Assembly (NCBI GenBank): GCA_016946835.1
Contig: JACVTC010000184.1
Span: 188,001 to 252,000 of the forward strand
Length of the DNA stretch: 64,000 bases
Source: Neocallimastix lanati (nom. inval.)
Taxonomy: Eukaryota > Neocallimastigomycota > Neocallimastigomycetes > Neocallimastigales > Neocallimastigaceae
Reading direction: 5' to 3'
Of the stretch, positions 1 through 10,789 are shown one piece after another (position 1 is the first letter of the stretch; each line of letters begins with the position of its first letter). The notes under the pieces were generated by a model. That model searched no databases, had not been told where the DNA came from, and saw only the letters and a program-made list of their open reading frames with translations. The position numbers and the translations under genes were made by a program.

Positions 1-1846
1 TTATCAATAATTATAAAGACTAAGAAATAATAATTATTTATTAGTAAATAATTATTATTTCTTACATTTTAATACAGAATGAACAAATAATACTAATTGT
101 GCTATAATAATATAAATTATTCTAACCTTATAGATTATTCTATTCTATATAATTGGAACTTTCCAATATTCTTCAAATATTACTAAATAGAAATCTTAAG
201 TTAATAAATCACCAATCAACCTATAATTCCTTTTTGAATTATCGATCCGATTCCATTATAAAGTATTAAAAATCTTTAGCTAAGAATATTGTCCTTGCCC
301 ACTTAATATATTAATATTATATTTCTTTTGTAATATGTTATATTGAAAATAATCAAATCTATTTAATTAGTTATAAAAATTTTCGTTATCAATTTAAATT
401 TATTTTTAATTACTAAATTTAACTAAACCACAATTAAAATATTCTGTATAATCTCTTTATTTTTATTTTATATATATTAATATTAAACTATTATTAAATA
501 ATTAATAATTTAATAATATAAAACTAATATTTATAACAATAATATTATTAACTAAAATAATAATTCAATTTCAATTTAAATGTTTTATTTATTAAAATAA
601 TTAGTAATTAGTTTATTAAGAAATAGTTAATCTTTACAAATTTTAATTTGATAAAAAAATATAAATACATGTAATTTTTAGTGAAATAAAATATAATGAA
701 TAACTTTCTTTTTATTAAAATAAATAATTATATTATTATTTTTTTTTATAAATTTAAATAAATAAATATTGATTTTAAAACAAATTTTTTTTTTATTGTA
801 ATTTTATTATTTGTGTTAATTATTATTATATTCCTAAAACTATATGAACCATACCATTTTTGTTAAGGAATGAACAAATAATGTTAATTTTATTATTTTT
901 CATAAAAATAACTTAACCACTAAAATTAAATTATTTATTTCCTTACTTGGAGAACTTTCTTATGTTCTATTACTGCCAAATTATTACTAATATTAAATTT
1001 ATTATTATTAATATAAATTCTTTATTAATAACAATACTTTATTATTAAAATTAATACTATATTATTAATATCAATATTATTATCAATATCTAGTTTTATT
1101 AATATGATTTATTCTATCAATATTTTATTATTAAAGAAAATTTTATTTTACAAATATTACTAATACAGATTATTTATTATTAATAAAAATTAATATAATT
1201 AATAATGATTTAAAAATATTTTACTTAAATCCATGATCCTTGTCATTAAAATTAGTAATACTTCCTTCCAAAATACACCCAATTTATAATAAGATTAATA
1301 ATAGATAATAATCTAAAATACTTTTATTTAAAAATAGTATAAAATTAAATAATACTCTATTACTAATAGTTCTGTAAAAGTAATAAAATTATTTTTAAAA
1401 TATATTATCACTACAATTAATAATAAATAGTTTAGAATTTAATAATATATAATAATTATTTATTATAATAGAATAGATTATTAATTTATAATTTAAATAC
1501 AATTCAAACATGTAACTCTATAATATTCTAAAGAAATGGCTTGACCATTTCTAACGATAAAAAAAAATATAAATAGATGAGAAATTGTATTTGAGAAAAA
1601 TAATCTTGAAAAATATAATCTGATTCAAAAAATTAAATTATCTTTAGTTTTAAGTGAATAATTTTTAGTAAATAAATAAATAAAATATTTTGAAAAAAGA
1701 TATATTTTAATTTTAAATTTTTTTTTATTTTAGTGTTCATTTCTATATTTATGATTAATCTGTCCCGAACCTCGACATTTCTTGATACGAGATATTTAAT
1801 AAGAATGTAAAGTGATATAATTATTATTTTAATGTTGAGTTGGTAC

Positions 1847-1887
1847 TTAGATTAAAGGGTAAACTTGGTTGGAAGCCTTTAATCTAA
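1847..1887. repeat. Perfect 12-bp inverted repeat (hairpin)
   Basis: Arms TTAGATTAAAGG and CCTTTAATCTAA are exact reverse complements separated by 17 nt (1859-1875). It sits in a locally less AT-rich patch in otherwise featureless DNA. It does not fold as a complete tRNA by eye. Confidence 0.75.
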
Positions 1888-2270
1888 TAACCTTATGGAT
1901 ATTATTTTATTTTATAAATTAATTTATTCAAATTATAAAAATATTATTTTATTATTAAACTTTTAATTAACTATATTTTATTTAATATGTTTTATTATAA
2001 AGTTATCAGATTATTTGTAAATAATAATCTTACAAAGATTTAAAAAAGAATATTTTTTAGTTCTTTTATATTTTTGAAAAACAATATAAAATATTTAATA
2101 ATATATTTTAATAAATACTAATTTAAAGATAACAATATAAAATATAATTTTAATATATAAAGTAATAAAATAATATATATATAATATAAGATAAAAATAT
2201 ATAAAATAATATAATTAATAAAAAACAATTTTTATAAATAATATTCAACTATATTAATTAATATAAAAAA

Positions 2271-2390
2271 AGGGATAATATTAATTAATATGTAATACAA
2301 TATTAATCAATTAATATATTAGGGATTCAATAATGTATAAAAGGGATAATATTAATTAATATGTAATACAATATTAATTAGGTTATGAAC
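2271..2390 (+). repeat. Direct duplication, 71-bp spacing
   Basis: The block beginning AGGGATAATATTAATTAATA at 2271 recurs at 2342 with about 38 matching bases, giving a 71-bp period. It lies just upstream of the Ty3/gypsy coding region and could be a piece of its leader or LTR. Confidence 0.7.
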
Positions 2391-2604
2391 GGTACAAGGA
2401 TTAAAGGAGTACAAATTATATTTTTATTAAAATATTATTTTTGTAGTATTGAATATAAATTAATTTGTATCAAATTCTTGACATTTAAATATTATTGTAA
2501 ATAATTTTATTATTAATATTTTCTAAATAAGTTAAAATTAATATTTAAAATGATATGATATGATATGATATAACAAGGAAATCATTTTAAATACAAATCA
2601 GGCA

Positions 2605-3279
2605 ATGCCATATACAGGAGGAACCCCTATGATGATTACTCAAACTAATATTAATCAAAACCCAATATTAAATCATCCAATTTATGGTGAATTAATAAAT
2701 GGACAAGCTAATTTAAATTATGGATTAAATTATTATCCTAATAATAATACCTTATTTACATCAACTAGAAGAAACGATGTACCAAAACTTTGGGGTCCTA
2801 ATATTGACAACTATAATGTATATAATACACCTAACCCTCAATATAGCGGCTATAATAATGGATATTATAATAACAATAATAATTATAATATGAAAAATAA
2901 TACTCAATTAATGCGGTTTGGAAATTTTAAAAATAGATCATATAATAACAGATATAATCAAAATAACTATACTAAGGGGAATTCTACTTTTACTGTAAAA
3001 GGAAATTCTAATAATCAATTCCTTAACAATAATATGACAAGTTATGATGTTAATAATTCTCACATGATAAACAATAATAATAATATGATTAATGGAAATT
3101 CTAATGATCACATGAATAATAGTACAAGAAGAAGAAACCACAATGATGCATCTAGTGGAACTATCATATGTCATAAATGCACCATGCACGGTCATAAAGC
3201 TTCCGAATGTACATATACTTACAAACAATTGGCAGACATGGAAGAAAAAGGATTAATTAAAACTCCTTTAAACCAGTAA
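2605..3279 (+). CDS. Gag-like protein with CCHC zinc knuckle (Ty3/gypsy element 1)
   Basis: A 224-residue Asn/Tyr-rich protein ending in a single CCHC zinc knuckle (C-x2-C-x4-H-x4-C, about residues 189-202, from Cys-His-Lys-Cys to Ala-Ser-Glu-Cys). That is the nucleocapsid signature of retroelement Gag, which binds element RNA during packaging. No recognisable capsid fold precedes it, so the N-terminal Gag part seems lost or strongly diverged; the ATG at 2605 may not be the original start. The frame ends at TAA 3277-3279, directly after a canonical slippery heptamer that leads into the pol frame. The related element at 9815 has a capsid-like Gag but no zinc knuckle, so the two copies retain different parts of Gag. 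Confidence 0.75.
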   Translation: MPYTGGTPMMITQTNINQNPILNHPIYGELINGQANLNYGLNYYPNNNTLFTSTRRNDVPKLWGPNIDNYNVYNTPNPQYSGYNNGYYNNNNNYNMKNNTQLMRFGNFKNRSYNNRYNQNNYTKGNSTFTVKGNSNNQFLNNNMTSYDVNNSHMINNNNNMINGNSNDHMNNSTRRRNHNDASSGTIICHKCTMHGHKASECTYTYKQLADMEEKGLIKTPLNQ

Positions 3280-3301
3280 ATGGGAGAAGAACAACTTCCA
3301 T
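3267..3301 (+). promoter_or_regulatory. -1 programmed ribosomal frameshift signal at the gag-pol junction
   Basis: The heptamer TTTAAAC (3267-3273) is in the exact X XXY YYZ register relative to the gag frame (codons CCT TTA AAC CAG TAA). After a 6-nt spacer, ATGGGAG (3280-3286) and CTTCCAT (3295-3301) form a 7-bp stem with one G-U pair and an 8-nt loop. A -1 slip avoids the gag stop and enters the frame that runs without interruption to 3903 and encodes the upstream part of pol. Heptamer, spacer and stem are seen directly; function is inferred from the known architecture of -1 frameshift sites. Confidence 0.7.
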
Positions 3302-4965
3302 AAAACAAACCCATGACAATAGTTTCAATAATAATCTTGACAATAAGCAAAATTATAATAACATAAATGACAATCAAAATAATAATTTTATTATGACGAC
3401 AATACCTATTAACTCATTAATGACCAATAGTAATAATAGTGACAGTAACAACATGACGGTTACAAAAAAATTTCCTAATCAAGAAGAACAATCACATGTA
3501 TATAACACAGAAATTGTGGCGGCTACAAGGAAATCAAAATCAAAAATGAATAAAATTAAACCATATGATAAGAATAATACAATAAATAATTTAAAAGATC
3601 AACCTACCCCTATAATTACGTCAGCAATGAGTCATAATACTAATTTATCTATTAGTAATAATAACAATATTAATAATAATAATTATAACAATATTAATAA
3701 TAATAATAAAATTAATAATAATAATAAAATTAATAATAATAATAATAATGATAGTGATAGTAATAGTAATAATATTAATAATAATATTAATAATATTAAT
3801 AATAGTAATGATAAAAATAATGATAATAATATTAATAGTAATCAAAGTGTTATACCTATACAAGATGATATCGAAATGCTTGAATCTGAATTAAAAGAAG
3901 AATAAGAAGATAACAATAATATAAACTATAGTGAAACAAAGGCTAAAAATAAGAAAACTGTGAAATTTTCTTTAAATGAAAGTGAATCAGTTAATAACAC
4001 TAAAGATAATCATAGCACCACAGAAAAATTAGAATATTTAGATTCTTCCTTCATTACTGAAAAGAATATTATTAATGCTAAAAAGAAAAATAAACAAGAA
4101 CGTATCAGAGAAATTAAGGAACAAATTAATGATAATAAAGTGAAAACCAATACTCAAGATTTACCTATCAGTAACAAGGAATGTCACATAAATTTGATGA
4201 AGACTTTTGAAGAATACTTCATTCAAGATTTAGTTAAAGAAATAACTTCCACTGAAGTAATTACCAAGCTAGCATATCTTCTGGATCTATTCTCAAAATT
4301 TCGATCTGAATTTATGAAGGCCTTAAAACTTACCCCTAAAAATACGGTTACAAATATCATGACAATAATTAGCAAGAATAAAATTATTAAAGTATATGGA
4401 TTTGTCGAGAATAAATCATGTGAAATATTTTTGGACTCTTGTGCTAGTCTTAATGCTATAACAAGATCCACATTAAATAAATTAAAAATTAACAAACCTG
4501 CTATTGGTACCATCTCGGAAACAATTTAACAAGCATATTCTAATTCCACTATTGCTAGTGAAGTAGTTGAATTAAAAATTTCTATTGGGTGTAGAACGTT
4601 TGTTGAATATTTCAGGATTATTGAAAAAGATGACATTTTTGATGTCTTAATAGGTATCGATTCTCTCAAGAAAAATAGATTTGATATCAATCTAGTTAAA
4701 GATAAATTATATTATATTGATGAAAATAATAATTCTACTGAATTAGCTGATCTATACTATGATATCAACTCACCTATTCCAAATCCAGAAGATTATGCTC
4801 AAGAAGAACATATTGAACAAAACCCTATGTTGATAACAGTAACTGTTGTAAATGACGAAAACAACGATGCAAATGATTCTGATACAATTAAACAAAATAT
4901 AATTGATGAAATTATACAAACTATACCTGAAAATTTCAAAAAAAATAGTGAAGGAATTATTTTAT
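3273..4965 (+). pseudogene. Pol N-terminal region and aspartic protease (element 1, broken)
   Basis: Entered from gag by a -1 frameshift, this frame encodes about 200 Asn-rich residues, then a conserved block (FEEYF...DLV...KFRSEF) shared with element 2, then a retropepsin-like protease. The active-site region reads FLDSCASLNAI (about 4429-4461), with Asp-Ser-Cys where retropepsins usually have Asp-Ser/Thr-Gly, and a LIGIDSL motif follows near 4650. Stops at 3903-3905 and 4527-4529 interrupt it; element 2 has a Phe codon at the second position. The frame changes at a run of eight A near 4940, where sequence continues into the RT frame. The DSC variant is in both elements, so it may be a lineage feature rather than decay. 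Confidence 0.75.
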
Positions 4966-6590
4966 AAAAATTTTGATATTATAGCAATAAAAACAGATGA
5001 TCTTGGTAAATCAAAACTTCTCCCTCATAGGATCGAACTAGTGCCAGGTTCCCAACCAATAAAACAAAAATCATATAGAATACCTAAATCTCTCATAGAT
5101 GTATTAAAACAGGAATTAATAAAATTAATTGAAAATTACCTTATTGAGCCTTCTTTCTCGTCATGGTTTTCACCAGTGGTACTTGTTCCAAAAAAAAATG
5201 GTAATAAATGGCGATTGTGTGTGGACTATCGCAAATTGAATAATGTTACCATTAAGGATGCTTATGCACTACCATTAATCGATGATATCTTTAATTACAT
5301 TGGCAATAATTCCCAATATTTATCTACTATTGATTTATTTTCTGGGTATCATCAAATACCCATGGCTGAAGAAGATAAAGATAAAACAGCCTTTACCACT
5401 ATGTTTGGAAATTAAAACTTCAGAGTCATGCCATTTGGGTTATGCAACGCTCCGGCTTCATTTCAACGTGAAATGAACAGAATTTTTATGGACTTAATTG
5501 GTGTTTGCGTTTTTATTTATATTGATGATATTATTGTATTTTCAAAAACATTAGAAGATCATATTAGTGATTTGGGTAAAGTTTTTAAAATTTTAAATGA
5601 TAATGAATTAAAAATAAATATTGAGAAATGTATCTTTTTCAAAAATAAAGTCACTCTCCTCGGTCACATTCTTTCTACCGAAGGTATTTCCCCCATTCCT
5701 GAGAAGGTCAAAGTTATTATAAACTGGATTCCTCCTAAAGACAAAACTCAGTTGCGATCTTTCCTTGGAGCTATTGGTTATTACCGAAAGTTTATTTACA
5801 ACTTTGCTCATTTTGCATATCCATTGTTCTAATTACTTAAGAAAGATGTTCCCTTTATTTGGTCTGAGGACTGCACAGTCGCTTTCGAAGAACTGAAAAA
5901 TAAATTAGTAAGTTCCCCTATCTTAACACCTCCTGACTATAAGAAACCATTTATTATCCGCACGGACGCATCAAGGACAGGCTTAGGTGGTGTTTTACTT
6001 CAAGTTAAAGATAATATAGAGGTTCCAATCTATTTTGAAAGTAGATCCCTTTCCCCTTCGGAAAATAACTACAGTGTTACTGACTTAGAAGGAAAGGCTG
6101 TGTTCCACTGTGTAAGGAAGTTCAAGTGTTTTCTCACCGGTAGTTCTTTTGTAACAACCCTGTATACTGATCATAAGCCCCTGGTTAGTATATTTTCTAA
6201 TAAAGAACCTCTTACTAGCAGACATCTTAAATGGGTAACGGAAGTCAATATTATGAACGTGAAAGTTCAGTATCAAGAGGGGAAGAAGAATGTTCTAGCA
6301 GACGCATTGTCTAGACTATCTTGTAAAAATAATATGGAAATAATAAATATAATTTATAACAATAGTAATAACAATAATATAAATAATAATATAAATAATA
6401 ATAATGATGCCGTAAATACCTTTATGCAAGAATACATCAGGAAAAGAATAGTTACTATTGATGGTATTAAATACTATAAACAAAATGATAAATTAAGAAG
6501 AATTGTTAGTAATAATGAAGAAAAAGTTGAATTAATTAACGCCGCTCATGAAAGAGGAACGAAGGTATTTTCAAAACCTATAATAGACTA
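4966..6590 (+). pseudogene. Reverse transcriptase and RNase H (element 1, broken)
   Basis: The RT begins with the LLPHRI...PGSQPIKQ segment typical of Ty3/gypsy, followed by WRLCVDYRKLN, IDLFSGYHQIPM, MPFGLCNAPASFQ and the catalytic YIDDII motif (about 5518-5535). Premature TAA codons lie at 5413-5415, where the family usually has Tyr (FGN-x-NFRVMPFG), and at 5830-5832. RNase H follows, with its acidic residues in RTDASRTGLGG (about 5958), TDLEGKAV (about 6079) and TDHKPL (about 6168), and ends in the linker ADALSRL (about 6300). An Asn-rich stretch follows at 6358-6405. The frame is lost near 6570, just before the integrase. Enzymatic activity is not expected from this copy. Confidence 0.9.
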
Positions 6591-7569
6591 AAGAGAGACT
6601 TCTATTGGACGAACATGAAGAAGGATGTAGCTGCCTTTATTAAATGCTGTTATAGATGCCAATTATATAGACCTCAAGGATTGAACATATTTTCAGAGGA
6701 CCTAGATACCAAGCCTGGACTCCCCTTTTCTCGTGTTGGTCTGGACTTAGTAGGACCCCTACCTAAAACAAATAATGATAATAGATATATAATAGTCTTA
6801 GTTGACTATTTAACAAAGTGGGTGGAATCAGAACCACTCAAAACTACGGAATCTGAAGATGTAATTAAGTTTCTTAAGAAGGTATTTTCAATACCAGAAG
6901 TTCTAGTCACTGATAATGGACCACAATTCATATCAGATAAGACTAAAGCCTTCTTGGATTTACATGACGTATTTGTATATTATATCACTACTTACCATCC
7001 AGCATAGAATGGCGAAGTAGAAAATAGAAATAAAGAAATCTGTAAGTACTTACGTTTATTAGGTGAAAGAACGGAAGATTGGGATGAAAACTCTATACAG
7101 TGCTCTTTGGGCTTTATGAACTTGTAAGAACGAAGTTACAAAATATAGTAGTTTCGAGCTGCTCTATGGAAGAAGGGACCTTCAACCGTTTGAGCTCCAA
7201 ATAAATTAAGAAAGAAGAAATGAGGAAGAATCGGAAGAAGAGTACTGGCTCAGGAAGTTTTTAACGCACGACAAATGGATAAGGGAAGCTATAAATAATA
7301 TCGAAACAGCAAATAAATTATGGGAAGACAGAAGAAGACAAATAAAAAGGATGAAAAGTAATTACAAACCTGGAGAGCTAGTTTTGGTAAAGGTGTTCAA
7401 CAGAAGAAAGCTGGATTCATATTTCACTGGTCCATTAAAGATAATAAAACAAGAACTAAACACGGTAAAGGTCTGTGATCCTATCACAGGGGAAATAGCT
7501 GACAGGAATATTCATCTAAAAAACATAGTTCCGTACTTTACCGAAGTAGATATAGAGGAAGAAGAATAA
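6570..7569 (+). pseudogene. Integrase with GPY/F-like C-terminal module (element 1, broken)
   Basis: Retroelement integrase, which inserts the element cDNA. The zinc-binding Cys pair is in CCYRCQ (about 6646), with a matching His upstream in AAHERG (about 6544). The DDE core is visible as GLDLVGPLP (about 6738), VTDNGPQF (about 6907) and the Glu in NGEVENRNKE (about 7008). A TAG at 7005-7007 sits where Gln is usual; the frame shifts near 7085; TGA at 7117 and TAA at 7207 follow. 7351-7569 is an open tail with FTGPLKII, matching the GPY/F module of gypsy integrases. The element's coding region ends at TAA 7567-7569. Confidence 0.85.
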
Positions 7570-9409
7570 AAACAAAAACAAAAAAAAAAAAAAAATACTT
7601 AAATTAATATTTTTAGTATATAGTATTAAAAATATAAATATATATACTAAAAAAAAAAAAAATCATAAGTTGATTAGTATATTTAATAATAATAATCAGT
7701 AACAAGACATGATATATATTAATATATAATAGATTATATAAATAATAGTATAGAATAAATAAGTATATATAATAGTATAAAAAAAAAAAAAAAAAAAAAA
7801 AACGTAATAGATAATAATAGTTGTTAATAATAGCATATATAGGAAAAGATAATATATATAATAGAATAAAATATATAATACAATATGAAGAATAGAAAAT
7901 AAATTATAAATAATAAAATATAGATAGAACATAAATAAATTTATATTGGATTTAGGCAATATAGTATAAGTTAGATAAAAAAAATAAACTATATATAGTA
8001 GATATTTTATGAATAACGATGATATAATATTTATATATATATATAGAAAAATAATTTACAAATTGTATTTTGAAAAATAAATAATATCATAATAATTATA
8101 GTAAATAGTAATATTAAAATTAATAATCAGTAAGGTATATATAAACTTAACATATTTGAACACATAAAAATATTAAAACTTCAATATAAAATTCAGTTAT
8201 TTTTTTTTATTATTATTTATTTTATTTTAATTAACAATGAAAATAAGTTACATTATGAATAACACGTAAGATATAAGCAATATATAAGATATAAGCTATA
8301 TATATATATAAAAATAAAAAAAAAAAAATATATATATATATATATATATTAATTATAACAATAAACAAAAAGATATTAGATTAAATATATATATATATAT
8401 AATATTGAATTAATAATTTAATCTATAAATTTCAAAATTTCAATTATGAAATTTCAATTTCAAAATCTCATTTCAATTTCAAAATTTCAATTACGAAATT
8501 TCATTTTCAAAATCTCATTTCAATTTCAAAAATTTAATGATAAAATTAACAATTATTCAATATATATAATAAATATTAAATAATGACTTACCTAAAAAAA
8601 TAAAAAATTTTTTTTTTACTAGACATATTTAAATTATTAATATCGATTGTACCACTATTTCTTGACTTCAAGAGACGAAGTCTAGGATAAGTGGGGGCGT
8701 TTTGGTACGGTGCCGAATTAAAAATATAATTTTAATATAAATAGTAAAGTTAAATAGGAAATAATTATAAAATAATTATATATAAATAATAATAATTAAA
8801 TTTAAAATAATATAAAAAAAGTATTAGTAAAGATAATATATAAATTGAACCAATAGGATTTAATAATAATAAGTATATATAAATATGAAAGAAAAAATGA
8901 TTTTTTTTAGACAGACGTAGTTTTAATTAGATTAGAATTAGGAATTTAGAAATCTAAGTTAGGAATACTTAGAAAACAATTATTTTAGTTAAATTTAAAA
9001 TAAATACTTATTAAAGTTAAGGTTTAATTATTCAAGGGAATAGATTAAAATAACTAATAAGTATTTAATAAGAAAAATTTTAAATAATAATAATATAGAG
9101 AATAATAAGATAAAAATTAGGAAGTTTTTAATTATAACAAAAAATGTGTTTTTATTTTTATTGAAATGTATTAATTGAGAATGAATAATAATGAATAATT
9201 ATTTTAATAAATAAATATAATAAAGTGAATAATTTTAATAAATAAATATAATAAAATAAATATTATATTCTAAAATAATAATTTGAGTGTATTATATAAA
9301 TATATAATAATTATTATACTATTTCATAAATACGATATTTCTTGATTAATTCCCTCTTGCTTTTCCCATATTTTATGATACTTTTTACATTAATTGTATC
9401 AACCATTTT
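7570..9409. other. AT-rich sequence between the two Ty3/gypsy elements
   Basis: No gene is seen. It holds poly-A and AT runs, a short tandem repeat of TTTCAATTTCAAAAT-type units around 8428-8532, and a GC-richer patch at 8650-8725 (purine-rich GGATAAGTGGGGG, then TTGGTACGGTGCCG) that resembles a polypurine tract followed by an LTR start. 8715-9400 could be a single LTR shared by, or belonging to, the downstream element; this is inference, because no second copy was found to define it. Confidence 0.45.
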
Positions 9410-9427
9410 TGGTGGAGAATCCGGGCG
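9410..9427 (+). other. Candidate retrotransposon primer-binding site
   Basis: TGGTGGAGAATCCGGGCG starts with TGG and has the form expected of a sequence complementary to a tRNA 3' end (TGG, discriminator, 7-nt acceptor strand, 5-nt T-stem). It is a GC-rich island in AT-rich DNA, about 390 bp before a gag reading frame, as expected for a primer-binding site just after a 5' LTR. The tRNA species was not identified. Confidence 0.45.
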
Positions 9428-9814
9428 AAGCAAGCAGGAAAATATCGTGAAAATATAGTATAAAAATTAAATAAATAATAATTATAAAAAAAAATTATAA
9501 AAAAAAAATTTTATAAAAAAAAAAATTTTTATAATAAATTTTGGTAATTTTATAAATATTTAAAAATATATAAATTCACTTATAAAATATATTAATACTG
9601 AGAGAGTACTGGATTTGTTTTAAAGAGAATAAAGGGTGAATAGAATCGAAAATTGAGTAAGGCAAGAGAGTAAATATAATTCACAGCCTTGAAAATTTAA
9701 AACAAATAGCCAAGAAAATCAGAGAATTATATATTTATAATAAAAATAAATAATAATATATAATATACATTATAAAAAAAAATAAATTTAATAATAATAA
9801 TAATAATAATAAAC

Positions 9815-10789
9815 ATGGATTCTTTGAAAATCTATAAAGTCCTCCCTATGTTAGAAGACTATGAAAATAATGTAGTGGATTGGATTGAAGACCTTAGCAA
9901 CTTAATGAGAGTTTGCAATATAAAAGACCCAGAAAGAATTTTTACTTGGGCTTCTGAAGCTGTGGATTCAAATACCAAAGCCGTTTTAAGAAGACTAATA
10001 GATAAAAGAACAGGTGTGTACCCTTCACTTAAGGAAATTCAAAAGGCAGTAGAAAAACATCTTGGAATTACCGAAGGAGATAAGTTGACCCACCTTCAAG
10101 GATTAAAAATTAAAGAAAATGAAACAATAAAAACTTTTAATGATAGATATAGGAGATTATACCACGATTTGTCAAGAGACTACCAAAAAATTGTCTCAGT
10201 AAAAACTTATAGAAATGCCATAAAGTCAAGGAATTTTGCTTATTCTCAAGTATTTATGTCTAAATGTGATTCCTTGAATGAAGCTTATGAAATTGCCGAA
10301 ACAGCTGATGAAGCAGAGAAGGAGTGGAACAAACCAGATAATAATAACGGTAATGAGGAATATCAAATTAGAACAACTAACAATAAAAGAAATATTAGAA
10401 ATTTATCTATGTTGACTCAAAATACTAGTTTCCCAAGAAGAAATAGAAATCCTACATTTAATTATTTTAATTCAGATCTAAGAAATAATTATCAACAAAA
10501 TAATAGTATGATTAACAATAATAACTGGAATACTAATAATAATGAATATTCTTTTAATAATAGTAATAATATCAGCCTAATGGACGGGTTTGAAGAATAT
10601 CTACTGGAGGACCTTGTGGATAAGGTAGCCGACACTGAAGTTGGTACCAAATTAGTCCATTTATTTGATCTCTTTCCAAAGTTTCGTTCAGCTTTCCAGA
10701 AGAAATTAAAGTTAAAGCCTAAAAAAACATCAAAAACGATTACCAAGGAAAGTGTGATCACTAACGCAGTTTTAAAATATAATAAGTGA
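9815..10789 (+). CDS. Gag capsid-like protein (Ty3/gypsy element 2)
   Basis: A 324-residue reading frame from ATG 9815. Residues ~1-175 (DWIEDLSNLM...ITEGDKLTHLQGLKIKENETI...AYEIAETADEAEKEW) have the helical pattern and the Gln-Gly-Leu/Glu-x-Ile spacing of Ty3/gypsy Gag capsid domains, which assemble the particle. An Asn-rich stretch follows, with no CCHC zinc knuckle, then residues ~260-300 match the FEEY...DLV...KFRS.F block that precedes the protease in element 1. The frame ends at TGA 10787-10789, one frame away from the protease. The absence of a zinc knuckle and direct run into the pre-protease block suggest an internal deletion joining gag to pol. As an element gene it is probably inactive. 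Confidence 0.7.
   Translation: MDSLKIYKVLPMLEDYENNVVDWIEDLSNLMRVCNIKDPERIFTWASEAVDSNTKAVLRRLIDKRTGVYPSLKEIQKAVEKHLGITEGDKLTHLQGLKIKENETIKTFNDRYRRLYHDLSRDYQKIVSVKTYRNAIKSRNFAYSQVFMSKCDSLNEAYEIAETADEAEKEWNKPDNNNGNEEYQIRTTNNKRNIRNLSMLTQNTSFPRRNRNPTFNYFNSDLRNNYQQNNSMINNNNWNTNNNEYSFNNSNNISLMDGFEEYLLEDLVDKVADTEVGTKLVHLFDLFPKFRSAFQKKLKLKPKKTSKTITKESVITNAVLKYNK

Larger units (their letters stand above)
1..2604. other. AT-rich spacer upstream of a Ty3/gypsy element
   Basis: No credible coding region is seen. The sequence is nearly all A and T with many short TAA/ATT runs. Two places stand out: a slightly GC-richer patch around 1735-1890 with a perfect inverted repeat, and a 71-bp-spaced direct duplication at 2271-2390. 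A 5' LTR for the element that starts coding at 2605 would be expected here, but I could not match this stretch with confidence to the sequence downstream of 7569, so no LTR is called. Confidence 0.6.
2605..8703 (+). mobile_element. Decayed Ty3/gypsy LTR retrotransposon (element 1)
   Basis: The order gag zinc knuckle, aspartic protease, reverse transcriptase, RNase H, integrase and GPY/F-type tail is that of Ty3/gypsy (Metaviridae) elements. Pol is broken by in-frame stops at 3903, 4527, 5413, 5830, 7005, 7117 and 7207 and by frame changes near 4940, 6570 and 7085, so this copy is dead. A capsid domain before the zinc knuckle is not recognisable; the gag reading frame begins with Asn-rich sequence, suggesting 5' loss. 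A purine-rich motif followed by GC-richer sequence near 8690-8712 may be a polypurine tract and LTR edge. Boundaries are approximate because no matching LTR pair was identified. Confidence 0.85.

Noticed and set aside
3903-7209. Reading the in-frame TAA/TAG/TGA codons of element 1 as evidence of a variant genetic code
   Set aside because: The host genes in the window (xylanase, F-box genes, SNF2 gene) have no internal stops and end at ordinary TAA or TGA. Stops in the element use all three codons and come with indels, so decay is the simpler reading.
8715-9400. A ~690-bp LTR
   Set aside because: It starts and ends in plausible motifs and precedes a primer-binding-like site, but no second copy exists in the window to define an LTR, so it is only mentioned as a possibility.
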